Shown here one piece after another: positions 1 to 7,906 of a DNA stretch of 64,000 nt. How positions within the stretch are numbered: position 1 is the first letter of the stretch; each line of letters starts with the position of its first letter. Position numbers and translations under genes: made by a program. The stretch comes from Scybalousia_A sp963540815 (GTDB lineage Bacteria > Bacteroidota > Bacteroidia > Bacteroidales > P3). The stretch spans positions 62,001 through 126,000 of the forward strand of contig CAUTQY010000001.1 of assembly GCA_963540815.1 (NCBI GenBank), given 5' to 3'. The notes beneath the pieces are model-generated. The model worked only from the letters and a program-made list of their open reading frames with translations, did no database searches and was not told the DNA's origin.

Positions 1-2442
1 CTTTGAGGCTATTTTGTCGGCAAGGGCTTTTTGTCTGTCTCGCAAAGCAGAGACAAGTTCGTTATACCTCTCGTCCGTACTTCTGTTGTTCATCTTGCCC
101 TTAGGGTTGCGCCCCTGAAAATACTCCCTTATATCATAATAGGAAGCATTGGGGTTGACATTCTCTCTTTGGTGATAGTAGCGCCAAATTTCCCTACCGG
201 CGTCCAACACTCGCAAAGCCTCAGTCGAAAAAATCAAAGGTTCGTTTCTCTTTTGTTCGTTTTCCCTGTTGTTAAACAAGTATTCGTTTTTTCCCGCTTG
301 TATCTTTCCCGCAATAAAATCTATCATAAAATGAGAATCATACAAACCTTTTGCTCCAACCTCCTCCTCCCTAAAAGGTATCCAATGATTTATTCCCTCA
401 GAACTTTTTATATTATTTGCATCATGTAAAATTGTATAAGCCAAACAATCCGTAAGAAATTCTTTATCCTTCTGCCAACCATCTTTGGGATACAAAAACT
501 GGTCTCTATCGTTTAACCATGTTGGTTTTATACAATGACGAACGGCAAAAAAAATGCAATTTTCTATCAAATTATTCTTTGTTATGTTATGTGTTCGAGA
601 ATAATTTATAACTGCATTTGAGGGTTGTATTTTTATAAAAACAATTTTATTATTCTGAAAATCTGACGCTCCTCTTACCATATAAGCGATGCGTTCACCT
701 TGTTTATCATAATAATTTTGCATCCAATTGAGTATAACTCCATTATTTTGAGGTGCAGATACTGTTTTTTTGCAAAAAAAGTATCCCTCTTTATTATAAA
801 CGTCTGCAATAATTGTTCTGAACTCTTCTTTTTTGCTGGTATCCCAAATAAAAAAACCTATGGGAAATTGTCCTTTTACGTTATCAAAAGTATCGGCAGG
901 TATTAGAAAAAGACGCTCCAACTTAGCCCGAAAAACATTGCGGAAATCTTTAAAGTTGCCGGCTTGCAGAATTTTCAACTTTGAAAATTCTGCAAGCCGG
1001 CAACCCGGGATTTCTTGGTAGATACGTATAAAAAACTGCGCAAAAACCTCGTTTACACCACGCCCCAATAAACTTAAATACTTCTTATAAGATACGGTTT
1101 TAGACAGCCCTTCTTTATGTCTGTTATTTCCTATTATGGTGTAACTTGCTGTTGCCTCAGCATAGGGAGGATTGATATAGATAATAAGTTTTTTGCGTTT
1201 TTCTTTATCATTGATAATTTTTAGTAGGTCTTCCGGTAGTTTTCCACAATCAAACTCATCATTAAGAAAATCAAACTGAAAAACATGATCCTTTACCAAA
1301 TTAACACCACTGTTTATCAACTCATGCATAACATTGACGTCGGCCATATCCAAAGTGGAAGCAAAAACATTATATTTGTTGGTTAAGCCATTTAACAAAT
1401 TGCCCGTACCCGCCGCACAATCCCAAATATAATACTCGTCCTGCCAATCCTCACCAAAAGTCTCTGCCAAATAACTTTGTGATAACTCAACCCACTGCTT
1501 CGGCGTGAAAAAAGAACCCTTACGCTCCCTAAAATCCTGTGGCACAAGTAAATCCCTGCGGTCTATAATATATTCCCAATATTCTTTCTTGGGAGGTCGC
1601 TCGTATCTGTGCCAAAAAGCATTATACCCCTTCTGATTATCGTTAAAAGAATATTCCCTAAACAAATCACCCAAATCGTCCTTATCGTATCTCAACCTAT
1701 ATTTGTCATGCTCCAAAACCACCCTCAAACTCTCCAACAAACTTTGGTCACTATCGGAGATAAGGTCGGCAAGATAGAAATCCGCATCCAAAATGTTTCT
1801 CTTCTTGGCACTATCCCAAACAATAGATATGGTAGGTTTTACCACACTAAGCCATTTGTTATAAACAAAAACAAAGTTATTCTTATCCACCCTCTGCTTT
1901 TGATTGGATAGGTTTTCAAAAACAAAGTTTGCTTTAATAAAATCTTTTAACTCCTTCGCATCCTGTGAGTAAAAAAACAAATAACTCTCCTTCTCCAAAG
2001 TCTGTTTTATAAGAGAATAGAGTTGTTGAAAATGCTTGCTCTCATGGTCGGAAGCCGTAATATTCCAATTGAAATCGTTCAAAGCGAAAACCTCCTGTAT
2101 CTTGTTCCAACGAATAAAAGCAATCTTCTCGGCGTCAAAAGCAGACAAAAACAAAGGCGGCGTATATACGGCATGTGTCTTGGCCTTGCCTATGGTAAGA
2201 ATAAGCTGCACAAAAGAAGCGTAAATATCCTGTCTCGTCCCTCTTTTGGCCTCCGCCCACAGATAGACCCGCAGACCCTGTTCCAAACCTTGATATTCCT
2301 CATTGAGCGACTGTCTTTTAGTAGGCTTCTGAGTAACGCAAAAATCTATATTGCCTATTATCTTTGTGCAGTCAAAACTATTAAAAAACTCTTTGGCTAC
2401 TATGTTCTTTATCTCTTCTTCTCTCGCATTGCTTAGGTTCAT
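1..2442 (-). CDS. Fused type II restriction endonuclease / adenine-specific DNA methyltransferase, 3' end cut by window edge
   Basis: An open frame of 814 codons starts at the ATG at 2442 and runs off the left edge, so the C-terminus is missing. The N-terminal part has a PD-(D/E)xK-like nuclease core (NID with D33, then LWAEAK with E64 and K66). A methyltransferase domain follows, with SAM-binding motif I WDCAAGTGNLL near residues 340-350 and catalytic motif IV NPPY at 424-427, which marks an N6-adenine enzyme. The region after that is probably target recognition. This order (nuclease, methylase, specificity in one chain) fits type IIG or related single-gene systems that both cut and methylate foreign DNA. 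Motif I has DCAAGTG where DPACGTG is more usual. No separate specificity or nuclease gene is visible. A 50-nt palindrome lies inside the gene. Family assignment is firm; subtype is inferred. Confidence 0.87.
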   Translation of the reverse strand, partial: MNLSNAREEEIKNIVAKEFFNSFDCTKIIGNIDFCVTQKPTKRQSLNEEYQGLEQGLRVYLWAEAKRGTRQDIYASFVQLILTIGKAKTHAVYTPPLFLSAFDAEKIAFIRWNKIQEVFALNDFNWNITASDHESKHFQQLYSLIKQTLEKESYLFFYSQDAKELKDFIKANFVFENLSNQKQRVDKNNFVFVYNKWLSVVKPTISIVWDSAKKRNILDADFYLADLISDSDQSLLESLRVVLEHDKYRLRYDKDDLGDLFREYSFNDNQKGYNAFWHRYERPPKKEYWEYIIDRRDLLVPQDFRERKGSFFTPKQWVELSQSYLAETFGEDWQDEYYIWDCAAGTGNLLNGLTNKYNVFASTLDMADVNVMHELINSGVNLVKDHVFQFDFLNDEFDCGKLPEDLLKIINDKEKRKKLIIYINPPYAEATASYTIIGNNRHKEGLSKTVSYKKYLSLLGRGVNEVFAQFFIRIYQEIPGCRLAEFSKLKILQAGNFKDFRNVFRAKLERLFLIPADTFDNVKGQFPIGFFIWDTSKKEEFRTIIADVYNKEGYFFCKKTVSAPQNNGVILNWMQNYYDKQGERIAYMVRGASDFQNNKIVFIKIQPSNAVINYSRTHNITKNNLIENCIFFAVRHCIKPTWLNDRDQFLYPKDGWQKDKEFLTDCLAYTILHDANNIKSSEGINHWIPFREEEVGAKGLYDSHFMIDFIAGKIQAGKNEYLFNNRENEQKRNEPLIFSTEALRVLDAGREIWRYYHQRENVNPNASYYDIREYFQGRNPKGKMNNRSTDERYNELVSALRDRQKALADKIASK
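955..1004. repeat. 50-nt near-perfect palindrome inside the restriction-modification gene
   Basis: Two 24-nt arms (GTTGCCGGC...TTTTCAA and its exact reverse complement) are separated by only CT. The palindrome is read in frame as about 17 residues of the methyltransferase, near residues 480-496 (GCRLAEFSKLKILQAGN), about 55 residues after NPPY. Such a long, perfect inverted repeat in coding DNA is not expected by chance. It could be an in-frame palindromic element or the product of a fold-back (template-switch) copying event. Confidence 0.95.
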
Positions 2443-2488
2443 ATCTTGCAAACTTATTTTTTTAATGTCTTGTAACTCTTATATCGTG

Positions 2489-2496
2489 CAAAGATA
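2489..2496 (-). promoter_or_regulatory. -7 promoter box of the restriction-modification gene
   Basis: On the minus strand this reads TATCTTTG, matching the Bacteroidota sigma-70 type -7 consensus TAnnTTTG, about 45 nt upstream of the ATG at 2442. No convincing -33 TTTG was located, so the call rests on one box and its position. Confidence 0.5.
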
Positions 2497-2860
2497 AAAA
2501 TTTTTTGACTTAAAAAAAGAAGTCTCTTTAACAAAGCTCACAAAAGTCACAGGGATTACGGATTGGATAACCACGCCTACACCCAAAATGACAATATTAT
2601 TGATATTATCACGAGCTCTGCAAAGTCTAACAAGAACAGACGCAGATGATATAATAAAGATTGACAGGGTATAAAACAGAATGTCCGTGATATAATAGGG
2701 AAAACAGCCTGAGGGTTTGTTTACAAGCTGTAGTATTGTGTTCTATCTATTGATTTTTTTGCAGAGATTCTTTTATTTTCAATGCTTATTAGACACTGTT
2801 TTTGTTGTGTTTGATACAGCAAAGTTTTCTCATAAGCGATTTTTGCAAAAGCATATCAGG
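2497..2860. other. Intergenic stretch with no recognised gene
   Basis: This AT-rich gap lies between divergent genes. It holds only very short open frames (the best is about 28 codons near 2588) and no RNA fold or repeat that I recognise. It probably contains the upstream regions of the two flanking promoters and nothing else that can be supported. Confidence 0.5.
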
Positions 2861-2892
2861 TTTGTATAGGATTGCCTTTTTTTGTACTTTTG
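2861..2892 (+). promoter_or_regulatory. Promoter of the YitT-family gene
   Basis: TTTG at 2861-2864 is followed after 20 nt by TACTTTTG at 2885-2892, a full match to the Bacteroidota -33/-7 promoter form. The start codon at 2917 follows 24 nt later. Confidence 0.7.
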
Positions 2893-2916
2893 CAAAAAAA
2901 TAACAAACTAATAATT

Positions 2917-3951
2917 ATGATAAAGAACGTAAGATTAAGAGAATGGGTTAATCGGTTTTTGCAAGAAGCCGAAAAACCTTTCTCAAAAGATTGGTATGTA
3001 GCGTACGGAAAAGTTATTTTCGGCTGTTTCTTATTTGCCTTAACGGATTTATTGATGGTGGTACCCTACGGTATGGCACCGGGTGGTGTCTATGGCTTAA
3101 TGTCCGTGTTTAACAATCTTTGGGGTTGGCCTATGGATATGGTTATACTTATGGACTTGCCTTTGTTTATTCTCGGACTTGTGGTACTTGGTGGTAATTT
3201 GGGAATAAAAACATTGGTTTCCGTTATTTTCACGTGGCTGTTTACTTATTTTACGGAAAATATTTTCTATATACCTCAATACGGGTATTTTCCTTTGATA
3301 CATTCGGGAGAATTTATAGGTGTAGATACTTTTGCGGCTCTTTCTTCTCAAGTTCAGGAACTTTACTTGCCTTTGAGAGGAGTTGGCAATAATGAAATTT
3401 TACAATACTTTAAACCGGATTATTTACTAAACTCCATAGTATGCGGTTTGGGTTACGGTGTTTCCATTGCTATGATATTCTCAGCCGGAGCAACCTCGGG
3501 AGGAATGGATGTTATAAGTATGATACTTCACAAATATACTCATATTTCTTTGGGTGTTTTGGTAATGATAGTAGATTCTATTGTTGCTCTTACTTCTTTT
3601 GTAGTGGGTGGAGATATACGTCTGCCTATGTTTTCCATAATACTTATTTTTGTGGAAAGCAAGGTTATAGATTTTGTAATAGACAACAAAGTAAATAAGA
3701 CAATGTTAATCATTACCGACAATGTTGAGGCAATGAAAACTTTGATTTTGGAGGATTTGGAGCGTAGCGGTACGGTCTTCAAGGGCAAGGGGCTTTATTT
3801 GGATACGGACAAAAATATGATATATACCACTGTTAATCGTAAGGAGTATAACAAAATAAAATATTCTGCAAAGAAAATAGACCCTAAATGTTTTATTACC
3901 GTAATAAGTAATACGGAAACATTGGGAGAAGGATTTACAGAATTGCCTTAG
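2917..3951 (+). CDS. YitT family membrane protein (DUF161 plus DUF2179)
   Basis: This 344-residue protein has about six hydrophobic segments between residues 30 and 260, including the glycine-rich stretch SAGATSGGMD typical of YitT proteins. A soluble C-terminal DUF2179 domain (about 275-335) contains the family pattern ERSGTVFKGKGLY. The function is unknown; the DUF2179 domain is thought to bind a small ligand. I chose the ATG at 2917 over an upstream in-frame start at 2872, because the upstream start overlaps the promoter box at 2885-2892. The gene is followed after about 100 nt by purS, which has its own promoter box, so it is probably a single-gene unit. Confidence 0.85.
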   Translation: MIKNVRLREWVNRFLQEAEKPFSKDWYVAYGKVIFGCFLFALTDLLMVVPYGMAPGGVYGLMSVFNNLWGWPMDMVILMDLPLFILGLVVLGGNLGIKTLVSVIFTWLFTYFTENIFYIPQYGYFPLIHSGEFIGVDTFAALSSQVQELYLPLRGVGNNEILQYFKPDYLLNSIVCGLGYGVSIAMIFSAGATSGGMDVISMILHKYTHISLGVLVMIVDSIVALTSFVVGGDIRLPMFSIILIFVESKVIDFVIDNKVNKTMLIITDNVEAMKTLILEDLERSGTVFKGKGLYLDTDKNMIYTTVNRKEYNKIKYSAKKIDPKCFITVISNTETLGEGFTELP

Positions 3952-4057
3952 ATGAAAAACAAGATTAAATTAAATTTAGTTGCAAACAAACAGATTTTTA
4001 TTAAGTTTTGTGTAATTTTGCAAAAGTATAAATAACAAAAGATAAAAGTAAATAATT

Positions 4058-4306
4058 ATGCAATTTGACGTATCCATAGACATTATGCCTTTGAAAGCCT
4101 TGTTGGACCCTCAAGGCAAGGCTGTTACTTTTTCTATGAAAAATATTAACATTGATAATATAGATAACGTAAGAATAGGCAAACATATAACTTTGCAAGT
4201 TGAGGCAGAAGACGAGAAACAAGCCGTGGCTTCTGTGGAGAAGGCTTGTAAAGAGTTGTTGTACAATCCAATAATGGAAAGTTATGAAATTAAGATTGTA
4301 AAATAA
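4058..4306 (+). CDS. purS: Phosphoribosylformylglycinamidine synthase subunit PurS
   Basis: The 82-residue product has the usual length of PurS and the family pattern IMPLKALLDPQGKAV near the N-terminus, then NVRIGKHITLQVE and a C-terminal ESYEIKI strand. PurS bridges PurL and PurQ in the FGAM synthase complex, the fourth step of purine synthesis, in the cytoplasm. The purL and purQ genes are not adjacent, though purD lies at 37.7 kb. A -7 box TAATTTTG at 4013-4020 precedes it and a strong hairpin follows, so it is monocistronic. One caution is that the many Bacteroidota with a single large PurL do not need PurS, so the partner proteins should be of the small type. Confidence 0.85.
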   Translation: MQFDVSIDIMPLKALLDPQGKAVTFSMKNINIDNIDNVRIGKHITLQVEAEDEKQAVASVEKACKELLYNPIMESYEIKIVK

Positions 4307-4326
4307 TTTTCAATCAAATAACGAAA

Positions 4327-4362
4327 GAGACAATATTAGCGGATAATATTGTCTCATTTTTT
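4327..4362 (+). terminator. Intrinsic terminator after purS
   Basis: A perfect 12-bp stem (GAGACAATATTA with its complement), a 5-nt loop and a T-run at 4357-4362 form a textbook Rho-independent terminator 20 nt after purS. Confidence 0.85.
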
Positions 4363-4382
4363 AGCTTATTTTTTACAAAAGA

Positions 4383-5603
4383 ATGATTCCTAAGGATATA
4401 GCCATAGAGAATTACAATTATGTTCTGCCTGATAATAAAATTGCAAAATTTCCACTACCGCAGAGAGATAAGGCAAAACTATTGTGTTATAACGGGAAAG
4501 AAATAAAAGATAATTTTTTTTATAATCTGCCCGAACTATTAAAAATAAACAGTTTGTTGATATTCAACGACACTAAGGTTATTTATGCACGATTGTTTTT
4601 TTATAAGGAGACGGGAGCCAAGATAGAGATATTTTGTCTGGAAGCCATAGACCCGACAGAGGTACAAGAGGCTTTTGCTCAAAAAAATAAGGTAGTATTC
4701 AGATGTCTAATAGGAAATAACAAAAAATGGAAGGACGGACGTCTGTCTGCAAAAAAAAATAAAAATGTTTCGACAATAGAACTTTTTGCTAAAAAATTAT
4801 GGGCGGAAAATGAGTATTGGGCAGTTGAATTTGAATGGAATGGCGGACATAGTTTTGCCGAAATAATGGAAATATTCGGCGAAATACCCTTGCCCCCATA
4901 TCTCAACAGAGCGTCAACACAAAAAGACAAGCAAGATTATCAAACAGTGTATGCAAATTATGAAGGTAGTGTTGCCGCTCCAACGGCAGGTTTGCATTTT
5001 ACGGAAAAAACTCTGAAAGATTTAAAATCAAATAATATAGACTCTGATTTTGTTACCTTGCACGTGGGGGCAGGAACTTTTAAACCCGTAACCTCTCAAA
5101 ACATAGGGCAACACAAAATGCATACGGAAAAAGTTGTTATTGCCAAATCCGCAATAATCAACATTATAAAACACTCAAACAACGATATTATAGCCATAGG
5201 AACGACCTCAGTAAGAACAATAGAAAGTTTGTATTGGTATGGTGTGGAATTGATAGAAAACAAGGGAGTTTTTTCTCCCATGCATATAAAACAATGGCAA
5301 CCGTACGAAAAACAAATCAATATACCTTATAAAGAGGCCTTGCAAACAATAGTTGAAGTTTTGGATAAAGAATGTTTAAACTCCGTTACGGGGGATACGG
5401 AACTTATAATAATACCTTCTTACGAATATAGGATAATAAGTGGAATGGTAACAAATTTTCACCAACCCAAGAGTACTCTGTTATTGTTAGTTAGCGCTTT
5501 TATAGGAGAGGATTGGAAAAAAATATATAAGCATGCTATGGAGAACAATTATAGATTTCTCTCTTACGGCGATGCTTGTTTTTTGTCACCGAACGATTGG
5601 TAA
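4383..5603 (+). CDS. queA: S-adenosylmethionine:tRNA ribosyltransferase-isomerase
   Basis: QueA transfers and rearranges the ribosyl group of SAM onto preQ1 at the wobble base of tRNAs with GUN anticodons, giving epoxyqueuosine. Visible family motifs are LLIFNDTKVIYARL, the long VAAPTAGLHFT segment, HVGAGTFKPV, IGTTSVRT and NFHQPKSTLLLLVSAF. At 406 residues it is longer than the roughly 350 of E. coli QueA but normal for Bacteroidota versions. It sits alone behind the purS terminator, with the start codon 20 nt after the T-run; other queuosine genes are not in the window. Confidence 0.95.
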   Translation: MIPKDIAIENYNYVLPDNKIAKFPLPQRDKAKLLCYNGKEIKDNFFYNLPELLKINSLLIFNDTKVIYARLFFYKETGAKIEIFCLEAIDPTEVQEAFAQKNKVVFRCLIGNNKKWKDGRLSAKKNKNVSTIELFAKKLWAENEYWAVEFEWNGGHSFAEIMEIFGEIPLPPYLNRASTQKDKQDYQTVYANYEGSVAAPTAGLHFTEKTLKDLKSNNIDSDFVTLHVGAGTFKPVTSQNIGQHKMHTEKVVIAKSAIINIIKHSNNDIIAIGTTSVRTIESLYWYGVELIENKGVFSPMHIKQWQPYEKQINIPYKEALQTIVEVLDKECLNSVTGDTELIIIPSYEYRIISGMVTNFHQPKSTLLLLVSAFIGEDWKKIYKHAMENNYRFLSYGDACFLSPNDW

Positions 5604-5698
5604 ATATGTTTTTTCGGTATCATACTTTACATATAAAGGCTTTTTTATATTTTTGCAAAATATTTTTTATACATATTTAATAATGTGAATGTATTTTT

Positions 5699-6685
5699 AT
5701 GAAAAAAATAAGTTTATTACTTCTAATTATTTGTAGCGTACTCGGCCTTAACGCACAAAACTATGTAGATAATGCTTTTTTTGAGGCAAGAGTTGGTTTT
5801 CATAACGAAATAAACAACGATAACAAATATCTAAATCATTTTACCGGAGACTTCTTTAATTTTCAAATGTTTGGTAATATTACAGATAATATATCTTATC
5901 GCGTACGTCAAAGATTGAATAAGAATCCTTTTGCTGAAGACAACATTTTTAACGCTACGGATTTCCTATACTTCGATTGGAAAATAAACAATCGTTGGTC
6001 TCTTATGGTGGGTAAAGAGGAAATTTTTATAGGGGGATTTGAGTACGATTATGCTCCAATAGATGTTTATTATTGGTCGGGTTTTTGTAACAAAAATCCT
6101 CAAAGTTACGGTATAGGTGCGAGTTTGGGTTATACTTTTAAGGAAAATTCCATACTATATTTTCAACTTATAAACTCCCCTTTTTCTTTGGGTAATAAGG
6201 ATGATTTGCTTTCCTATAATTTGGCATGGTTCGGTTATTTGTCCGATTGGTGGAAAACAATATGGTCGGTTAATTACGTCGAAGGAGAAAACAACAAAGG
6301 ACTTTTTTATCTTGCCTTGGGTAACAGATTTGAGATGAATGATTTTTATTTGGAGGCAGACCTTACTCAGACTATAAATAACAACGAAAGTAAAACCAAA
6401 TATACGTATGCTTTTGTAGGAAAATTGAACTATAACTATCAAGATAAATTGAATGCCTTTATTAAGGGTGGCTATGATAAAGAGCCTATTAACTATAATA
6501 TTACGCATCCCATTCCATTTAATTATGTGAAAGATTATGCATTTTTCGGAGCAGGTGTGGAATATTTTCCTTTGAACAACAAGGATTTGAGATTGCATTG
6601 TGTTTATTACTATAATGATAACGACAAAAAACATAATTTTGATTTGGGTGTCACATGGAAGTTAAATGTGGTAGAAAAACGATAA
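5699..6685 (+). CDS. Outer-membrane porin-like beta-barrel protein (OprO/OprP type)
   Basis: A 328-residue protein with a clear signal peptide (residues 1-19, ending LGLNAQ) and then alternating aromatic and polar strands typical of a 14-18-strand barrel. The layout resembles phosphate-selective porins O and P, but I see no substrate-defining motif, so specificity is open. A TATTTTTG -7 box lies at 5648-5655. The next gene starts 6 nt after the stop, so the porin is probably co-transcribed with two inner-membrane transport genes and may pass their substrate across the outer membrane. Confidence 0.65.
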   Translation: MKKISLLLLIICSVLGLNAQNYVDNAFFEARVGFHNEINNDNKYLNHFTGDFFNFQMFGNITDNISYRVRQRLNKNPFAEDNIFNATDFLYFDWKINNRWSLMVGKEEIFIGGFEYDYAPIDVYYWSGFCNKNPQSYGIGASLGYTFKENSILYFQLINSPFSLGNKDDLLSYNLAWFGYLSDWWKTIWSVNYVEGENNKGLFYLALGNRFEMNDFYLEADLTQTINNNESKTKYTYAFVGKLNYNYQDKLNAFIKGGYDKEPINYNITHPIPFNYVKDYAFFGAGVEYFPLNNKDLRLHCVYYYNDNDKKHNFDLGVTWKLNVVEKR

Positions 6686-6691
6686 GATAAT

Positions 6692-7873
6692 ATGGAAAAA
6701 CAAAATACAGAGGGAATAAAACCTTCTAAAATTTTTTTTACTCGTAGAATCAAGGAAGCGGTAATTTTTTTATTGGTTATAGCGATTGTTTTCGGTTTGT
6801 TGGCCTCTCGTATGGGTATGGCCAATATGATGAACACCATAATGAGAACGGCGCATGACCTGTTGTTAAACACCGTGTTCTATTTAATGGGCATAACGGT
6901 ATTGACAGGAGCTCTGAGTAAATTGTTGGCAGAATTTGGTGTTGTAAATTTGTTGGAAAAACTACTCAGACCTCTGGTAAAACCTCTTTACAATCTACCC
7001 GGTGTGGCAGCCTTAGGAGGAATTATGACTTTTCTTTCCGACAACCCTGCCATTATAGCACTTTCCAAGGATAAAAACTTTTCTTCTTATTTCAAAAAAT
7101 ATCAACTTGTTTCCCTTACCAATTTTGGAACAGCTTTTGGAATGGGCTTTGTGGTCATTATTTCTATGATAGGTTACGGGCAGAACTATCTTTCGGGTGC
7201 GTTGGTCGGATTATGCGGAGCCTTGTTTGGCAGCATAATCTCTACTCGTCTAATGCAAAGATTTACTTTAAAGGCTTACCCTGAAATGAAAGAGGCTGTA
7301 ATGACTCAAAAAGAAATAGAACAAGAGGAAATTTTGGAGGAGGAAAAGGAGCAGAAAGAAGGTATTTTTCTTAGAACTCTAAATGCTTTGTTAGACGGAG
7401 GAAAAACAGGCGTGGAATTGGGAATTGCCATTATTCCCGGCGTGCTTATTATTACTACTCTTGTACTTCTGATAACAAATTCCGCACCGGTTACCGGATA
7501 TGACGGAGGTGTTGGACAAGGTGTTCCCATTTTGCCTTGGCTTGCAGACAAAATACATTGGATTTTTGAATGGTTGTTCGGTTTTAACCACATGGAGTTT
7601 ATAGCCTTCCCTATGACTGCTTTGGGTAGTGTGGGGGCTGCACTTGGCTTGGTATCTTCTTTTGCGAAGGAGGGTATTTTAGATGGTAATGCCGTAGCGG
7701 TTTGTACTTCCATAGGTATGTGTTGGAGCGGTTACCTTTCTACTCATGCCGCTATGTTAGACTCATTAGGATACAGAAAATTAATTTCAAAAGCCATACT
7801 TGCTCATACCTTTGGTGGTTTGGCAGCCGGGATATTTGCGCACTTCTTATATCTGTTAGTATCTTTGATATAA
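6692..7873 (+). CDS. Nucleoside-recognition (Gate) domain membrane protein, CD0519/CD1768-like
   Basis: This 393-residue polytopic protein has two hydrophobic Gate-type halves (about 25-190 and 235-390) joined by a very acidic, charged linker near residues 207-225 (EIEQEEILEEEKEQKEG). Features include FLSDNPAIIALSKD in the first half and GVLIITTLVLL and IAFPMTALGSVGAALG in the second. Gate proteins are related to nucleoside transporters and spore-maturation SpmA/B proteins; the substrate of this subfamily is not known to me. It starts 6 nt after the porin gene and is followed by a sodium symporter, which suggests one uptake unit. Confidence 0.75.
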   Translation: MEKQNTEGIKPSKIFFTRRIKEAVIFLLVIAIVFGLLASRMGMANMMNTIMRTAHDLLLNTVFYLMGITVLTGALSKLLAEFGVVNLLEKLLRPLVKPLYNLPGVAALGGIMTFLSDNPAIIALSKDKNFSSYFKKYQLVSLTNFGTAFGMGFVVIISMIGYGQNYLSGALVGLCGALFGSIISTRLMQRFTLKAYPEMKEAVMTQKEIEQEEILEEEKEQKEGIFLRTLNALLDGGKTGVELGIAIIPGVLIITTLVLLITNSAPVTGYDGGVGQGVPILPWLADKIHWIFEWLFGFNHMEFIAFPMTALGSVGAALGLVSSFAKEGILDGNAVAVCTSIGMCWSGYLSTHAAMLDSLGYRKLISKAILAHTFGGLAAGIFAHFLYLLVSLI

Positions 7874-7906
7874 TATTTTTTCGTATTCAATAGTCGCACA
7901 AATATA

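Noticed and set aside
31..2436. Several open frames of 62-137 codons on the plus strand
   Set aside because: They lie opposite the long open frame of the restriction-modification gene, which carries real motifs; the plus-strand frames have none.
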